64,000 nucleotides of DNA from contig OX326961.1 in NCBI GenBank assembly GCA_946800325.1, positions 50,680,293 to 50,744,292 on the forward strand, in the 5' to 3' direction. Of the stretch, positions 59,207 to 64,000 are shown in pieces. Within the stretch, counting starts at the first letter, position 1; each line of letters opens with the position of its first letter. The notes beneath the pieces are model-generated. The model worked only from the letters and a program-made list of their open reading frames with translations. It did not search any database and had not been told where the DNA came from. The DNA comes from Luzula sylvatica (lineage: Eukaryota > Streptophyta > Magnoliopsida > Poales > Juncaceae). Made by a program: the position numbers and the translations under genes.

Positions 59207-60991
59207 CTAGTTTTTTCCTCGCGCAATTGCGCAATTGCGCGGGAGTCTTCGAGTTTGTCATGATTTAATTTTTCCTAATATATAATTGGATTATATATTT
59301 TTTTTGGTTTGATTGTTCACACATTTTTGTTTTAGTTTATTTTTAACTCCCTAATTTTTTTGGATATTTAAAAAAAATCTCTATTCTTTTTAAACTCCAA
59401 AAAAACCTCTAACAAACTTTTATTTCCAAATACCCCATACGGATGATATCAATTTTTTGTTTTTGACTAAAATACCCTTCAATTTCCATACGTAATGATT
59501 AGTTTTTTTTTTATTTCTTATTAATTTGAAGAAATTTCATAAACATTTATTAACATGTGTGATTTAAAAAAAATGAAATTATTACGTATTTTGCTTATAT
59601 AATTTTAATATTTCATTAATTATTAATGAAAAACTAAATCAGATAATAATAAAATAAACAATAATATTCTAATATATAAACACATTGAAAAAATATGTAT
59701 AGAAGAATATATAGTTAAACATCAAGTTTTTTTTTTATTTTGTTCTCCTTTTTAACAGTTTAATTTATTATTCTTGATTTTTTGTTCATCTAAATTTTTT
59801 TTTCTAGTATATTTAAATATTGTTTTTATATTGTTGTTCATCTAATTATTATATTGTTCATCTAATATATTTTTTGTTTTTAATATATATTTAGTGAAAA
59901 ATATAAAAGTCAAATATATATAATATTGTTTTATATTGTTGTTCATCTAATTATTATAAGGTTCATGTAACTTTTAAATTACTTGGTTTATATAGACCAT
60001 TTTCAAATGAAAGATCAAGTATTCTAGACTTTTTATCAAGATCAAATGACCCATATTAAAGTGATGATGTGATCTTCTATTAATGCAAGGATTATCTTAA
60101 AATTATATATATATATTAATAATAATTACTATTTTAAAATTATTATATGATACGTAATTTTAGGATTTTTTAAATTAATAATAAATAAGCAAATTCAAGC
60201 GTTAAAATCCAATCAATCAAAGATGATGATCAAGGTCACATGGCCAAAAATGATAAATTAAGAATGAATAAGCAAATCAAAGGGTTAAAATTGAATCAAT
60301 AAAAAATAATGATTACGATCACATGGCCAATTTTTTTTGATGATGTGGAGCAAGGAGCAAAGAGAGATTTCATCACCTTTATAAATATTGATATTGATAT
60401 AGATAATAATATTAAAAATAAAATTATTATATATTGTGTTTATGTAATTTTAATATTTCATTTATTATTCATGAAAAAAACTAACATCATATAATAATAA
60501 AATAAACAATAACAAATAAACACATTGAAAATATATTGTTAGAAAAATATCTGTTTAAACATCCAGTTTTTTTTGTTTTCATTGTCTTTTATGTGTTTTT
60601 TAATTGTTTGATGATATTTTATTTTTGTAATATTTGCAAGGTGTTTAAATATTGTTTTTATCTGAAAGAATATTAAATTCAAATATTTATAATGTATGAA
60701 ATATTAAAACTATATGAATATAATATCTAATTATTATTTTTTTTAAATTATTATATCATAAAAAAAATTTAGGATCTTTTTAAAATTAACAATGAATAAG
60801 CAAATCCAAGGACTAAAATTCAATCAATCAAAGATGATGATCAATTTCACATGGCCAAAAAATAATATATTAATAATGAATAAGCAAATCATAGAATTAA
60901 AATTGAATCAATCAAAAATAATGATTAAAGTCACATGGTTAAATTTTTTTTTGATGATGTGGAGCCAGGCCGGCCCTCCATGTTGGCAAGA
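59207..60991 (-). mobile_element. Helitron on the minus strand (right boundary tentative)
   Basis: The minus-strand 3' end is firm: a 22-bp perfect palindrome of GCGCAATT units (59220-59241), a T-rich spacer (A-rich on the element strand) and CTAG at 59210-59207 followed by T. The 5' end is a guess at 60991, where the minus strand reads A then TCTTGCCAACATGGAGGG. The interior has repeated units (AATGAATAAGCAAATC ... CACATGG ... GATGATGTGGAGC) near 60190-60355 and 60788-60965. No Rep/helicase frame. Confidence 0.5.
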
Positions 60992-61687
60992 TGTTGGCAA
61001 GAGAGGCATTCGTCAAAGATCCCATTTTTTATGAAGGCCAATCTTTTTTTCAATAAGTATTAAATACAGCAAATTGGGCCTCTTAATTTAGAAAGTAGCA
61101 TTCAAATCTTTGTTATACCCATATATATTTATAGGATATGTCAAGGAACTAGAATACAACCTAGCTATGGTGGGACTATTAAGCATTTCTTGGTCCGGTT
61201 GTAAAATGAACAATGGGCTTAAAAAGTTATTTATCAAGTGGATTTAATGAATAGTGGGATTTAAATATATCTGAGTGAAATACCTCAACTTTATATATAT
61301 TAATAATTGATTAACTTGTTTGGATAATTATATAAAGTCGTACAACAAAATTTACTCAAAAAATGAGCTGCTGAAATTTAGAAAGAATATTATATTATCA
61401 ATGTAGTATATAATATAAATGAAACTAACTAGTATAGTGCCCAGGATTATAATAATGAATGTTTTAAATTTTGATAAAGAAGTTCATGGAATTTGGACTG
61501 CAACTTACGCGTGATTATCGTTATTTCGCGCTATAGCTGTGATAGTGTCATTATTTATTAAATTGTGGTATTGTGTTTTAGTAAATATAAATACTTAAAA
61601 ATATAAGTATAACACAAAAGCTCTCTAACCCAGTTGTTAAATTAAATTATTTGTTAATTGAATTGTTACTTAATCAAATTAGCACGG
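60992..61687. other. Spacer before UGT copy 2
   Basis: AT-rich, no gene. About 61560-61650 carries an inverted match to the tRNA-like repeat at about 59000-59050 (ACAAAAGCTCTCTAACCCAG), suggesting that the inverted duplication once reached further than the UGT promoter. Confidence 0.45.
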
Positions 61688-61746
61688 CACTAAGAATGTG
61701 ATGGCAAGTGTGAAGGACAAGTATAATTTCCTTCATAAATTTCTTG

Positions 61747-61754
61747 TATAAAAG
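61747..61754 (+). promoter_or_regulatory. TATA box of UGT copy 2
   Basis: TATAAAAG, about 100 bp upstream of the ATG and identical in core to copy 1, so the pseudogene may still be transcribed. Confidence 0.6.
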
Positions 61755-61855
61755 CTCCCCTCAGTTCACCTAAAGAGAGGAAAAGAAAGAACTTCACGAT
61801 CCATAAAATATAAATTCAACCTCTTCTTGTTCGCCACTTCTTGTTAACCTAATCA

Positions 61856-63270
61856 ATGGTGAACCAAAACCAGCATTTCATCATTGTGACATACCCATTA
61901 CAGGGCCATATAAACCGGGGGCGCCATCTGGCAAGAAAAATCGCCAATTCAACAGGAGCACGGGTAACAATGTCGATAGCCATTTCAGGTCATCGTAAGA
62001 TGTTCAACACCGATGAAGAGTTCCATGACGGTCTTATCTATTGGTCCCCTTACTCTGATGGATACGACGAAGGCTACAATAAAGATGTGGACGATACAAG
62101 TCTTTTCGTGACAAAGTCGCAGCAGGTTGGATCCAAGAATCTATTAGCTTTACTCGACAAATTTTCGAACGAGGGTTGTCCAGTCACGGGGGCTATCTAT
62201 GCTCTACTCATGTCATGGGTTGCTGATGTGGCAAGAACTCGTGCCATCCCTCCGGTTCTGTATTGGATTCAACCTGCTACTGTTTTCGCAATTTACTATC
62301 ACTATTTTCATGGCTATAAAGATATGATAATTTCAAAAGCGAGTGATCCTACGGCTATGATCAATTTACCTCACTTGCCTCCCCTCAAAATCAAAGATAT
62401 ACCTTCATTCCTTATCAATACAAATAAAGACGATCCTTATAGTGCAGTACTCGAATATTTCGTGGATACATTTAGGATTTTAGACAAGGAACTGATGCTT
62501 GGTGAAAAACCGAAAGTTTTGGTTAACTCTTTGGATGAATTGGAATTTGCTGCTTTTAAATCGGTCAAGGAAAAGGTGGACTTGATTAGTGTTGGTCCAG
62601 TTCTTTCTCAAGCGCAAGCAGGAAACAAATCAAAAGATATGTTTAAAACGGGCGAGGACACTTATTTTCAATGGCTTGACACGAAACCGAAGGAATCTGT
62701 TGTTTATATCTCCTTCGGGAGCATGACACCGATAAACAAGAACCAAATGGAGGAAATATCACGCGCGTTAAAAGAAACTTCTTTTCCATACCTATGGGTG
62801 GTACGAAAAGATAACAGAGAAGAATTAGGTTCTGCATTGGAAGATTTTGTATCGAACACAGATGGTATGATTATTGAGTGGTCAAATCAGCTCAAAGTGT
62901 TGAGCCGCTCAAAGTGTTGAGCCACCCTTCGATCGGTTGTTTTGTTACTCATTGTGGATGGAACTCGGCATCGGAAACCCTAGCTTTTGGTGTACCGGCC
63001 ATTGGTGTACCACAATGGTCAGATCAAGGGACGAATGCGATGCTTTTAGAGGAATCGGGGATTGGCGTGCGAGGACAAACGAATGATGAGAGGATAATTG
63101 AAGGAGACGAGTTGAAAAGATGTTTGGAGATTGCTATGGGAGAAGGGGAAAGAGGACAGAAGATCAGAGACATGGCGAAATTATGGAAGGAGAGGGTCAA
63201 AGTGGCAGTCGACGATGGCGGTTCGTCGGAGATATATCTACGTGCTTGTGTGGAGGAGATTAGTCGTTGA
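61856..63270 (+). pseudogene. UDP-glycosyltransferase UGT75-like, copy 2, frameshifted
   Basis: The ATG at 61856 opens the same protein as copy 1 with few changes (for example NRGRHLARK for NPGRHLARK, and HCGWNSASETLAFG for HCGWNSTLETLACG in the PSPG box). At 62890-62923 a 17-bp unit is tandemly duplicated just inside the PSPG box; 17 is not a multiple of three, so the first frame ends at 62920 after LKVLSRSKC (354 aa). The rest, from VLSHPSIGCFVTHC to the normal C-terminus EEISR, stays open in another frame to 63270. The truncated product would lack the sugar-donor site. Everything else is well preserved, so the loss is recent. Confidence 0.92.
62890..62923 (+). repeat. 17-bp tandem duplication that breaks UGT copy 2
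   Basis: GCTCAAAGTGTTGAGCC occurs twice (62890-62906, 62907-62923); copy 1 has it once. The unit itself is a dyad, GCTCAA-AGTG-TTGAGC, able to form a hairpin. Confidence 0.95.
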
Positions 63271-64000
63271 GAAGAGACGTCACTGGTCGAAGTACAACAT
63301 AAGAGGAATATTTTTTCAATATGTGATGTTAAATAAGTAGATGTTAAATAAGAGACGTCACTGATCGAAGTATCTTATGTGATGTTAAATACTTAGATGA
63401 TAAATGAGCAGTATAATTTTCAATATGTATTTATTGGAGTACTATTTTATTGTTCTAGCTAATAAAATATTTAATTGAGATAAGCTTAATCGAGAGAGAA
63501 CTAATTGCTTGATATCTGTCATTTTGACACTTGATGATGTGACGGTTTTTTTTTTCCGGGACAGGCGATTTTTGCTCTTTCAAGAATCGATTTTTCAAGA
63601 ATAAAGAATTAAACAAGAACATAGCAAACCACACTACTCAGGGTGATTACTGAGTCTACACTTCACCAAGCTGTAAAGAACCTGCCTTTACAAACCTTTC
63701 ACAACACCAAATTGCAATCACAAACAACACACGAGTTCGCTTAACCAATTCGGATTCGATTGATTCAAACAACTCAACTAATTCGAGACGAAACCTCGTT
63801 TTAGTTCATACCAAAGTTCATACAGCAAAGATAGATTGATTAATGAATTACGTAATCAACAAAAACAACTAAACACAAGGAAAACAGAATTTTCTATCGT
63901 ACGAATCCTCTCTCGTCTCCATTGCTAACTAATTTCGTCCTTCGCATCTCTTTTCCTTGCTCTCGGTCCATGTACGCCTCAGTGAACTTCTCCTCACGTG
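63271..64000. other. UGT copy 2 3' flank and unassigned end of window
   Basis: To 63672 it matches the flank of copy 1, except for about 119 bp present only here (about 63501-63619, between CGAGAGAGAA and GAACATAGCAAAC). From 63673 the sequence is unmatched within the window and shows no coding frame; a gene or element may continue to the right. Confidence 0.5.

Larger units (their letters stand above)
61688..63672 (+). repeat. Right arm of the UGT inverted duplication
   Basis: Inverted copy of 56135-57985, with about 3.7 kb between arms. Promoter, coding and 3' flank are all included. Confidence 0.88.

Overview
This is nuclear DNA of a flowering plant, almost certainly a eudicot. The genes are intron-rich, the spacers are AT-rich, and most of the window is LTR retrotransposons. 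The two glycosyltransferase copies resemble the UGT75 family, so Lamiales or a related asterid order is possible, but the sequence alone does not prove it. Host genes lie at both ends; a nest of retroelements fills the middle.

Left part (1-20 kb). In order: the 3' end of a six-exon gene with a Ulp1/C48-like domain whose catalytic residues all appear substituted (60-1922, +); a secreted glycine-rich protein (3690-5225, -); a complete 16-exon MutS homologue of MSH7 type, 1110 aa (5939-11043, -); a 3.7-kb AT-rich transposon-like block with two outward-facing Helitron-like ends (11216-14872); and a complete 12-coding-exon SERINC/TDE1 membrane protein, 404 aa (16707-19462, +), with a TATA box and a duplicated 52-bp unit in its leader.

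Middle (20-51 kb). Five LTR retrotransposons are nested. A decayed Copia gag (Copia-D, +) is cut by Copia-C (-). Copia-C is split by Copia-A (+; 22564-50140, TSD TTTTG). Copia-A was then hit twice: Gypsy-1 (26250-37107, TSD ATTAT) entered its integrase codons, and Copia-B (-; 40339-49043, TSD GATGG) entered its 3' noncoding region. Removing Gypsy-1 and one TSD copy restores Copia-A's reading frame exactly. Coding regions are nearly intact apart from a few in-frame stops.

Right part (51-64 kb). A decayed minus-strand ORF with a zinc-knuckle segment is broken up by an 828-bp Helitron and a candidate TIR element. A UGT75-like glucosyltransferase (56417-57814, -, intact) follows, then a second minus-strand Helitron, then an inverted, nearly identical UGT copy (61856-63270, +) disabled by a 17-bp tandem duplication.

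Two observations stand out. (1) Clusters of a 16-bp dyad, GTCCGT-N4-ACGGAC, occur in LTRs, leaders or 3' regions of four retroelements from two superfamilies; the arms are shared, the central 4 bp is element-specific, and the dyads are often paired 20-23 bp apart. (2) A GGCCATAGTC motif occurs three times in the 5' leaders of both Copia-A and Copia-B with almost identical spacing (74/75 and 220/226 bp), ending about 175 bp before the gag ATG. Both look like conserved non-coding features of these transcripts that standard annotation would miss.
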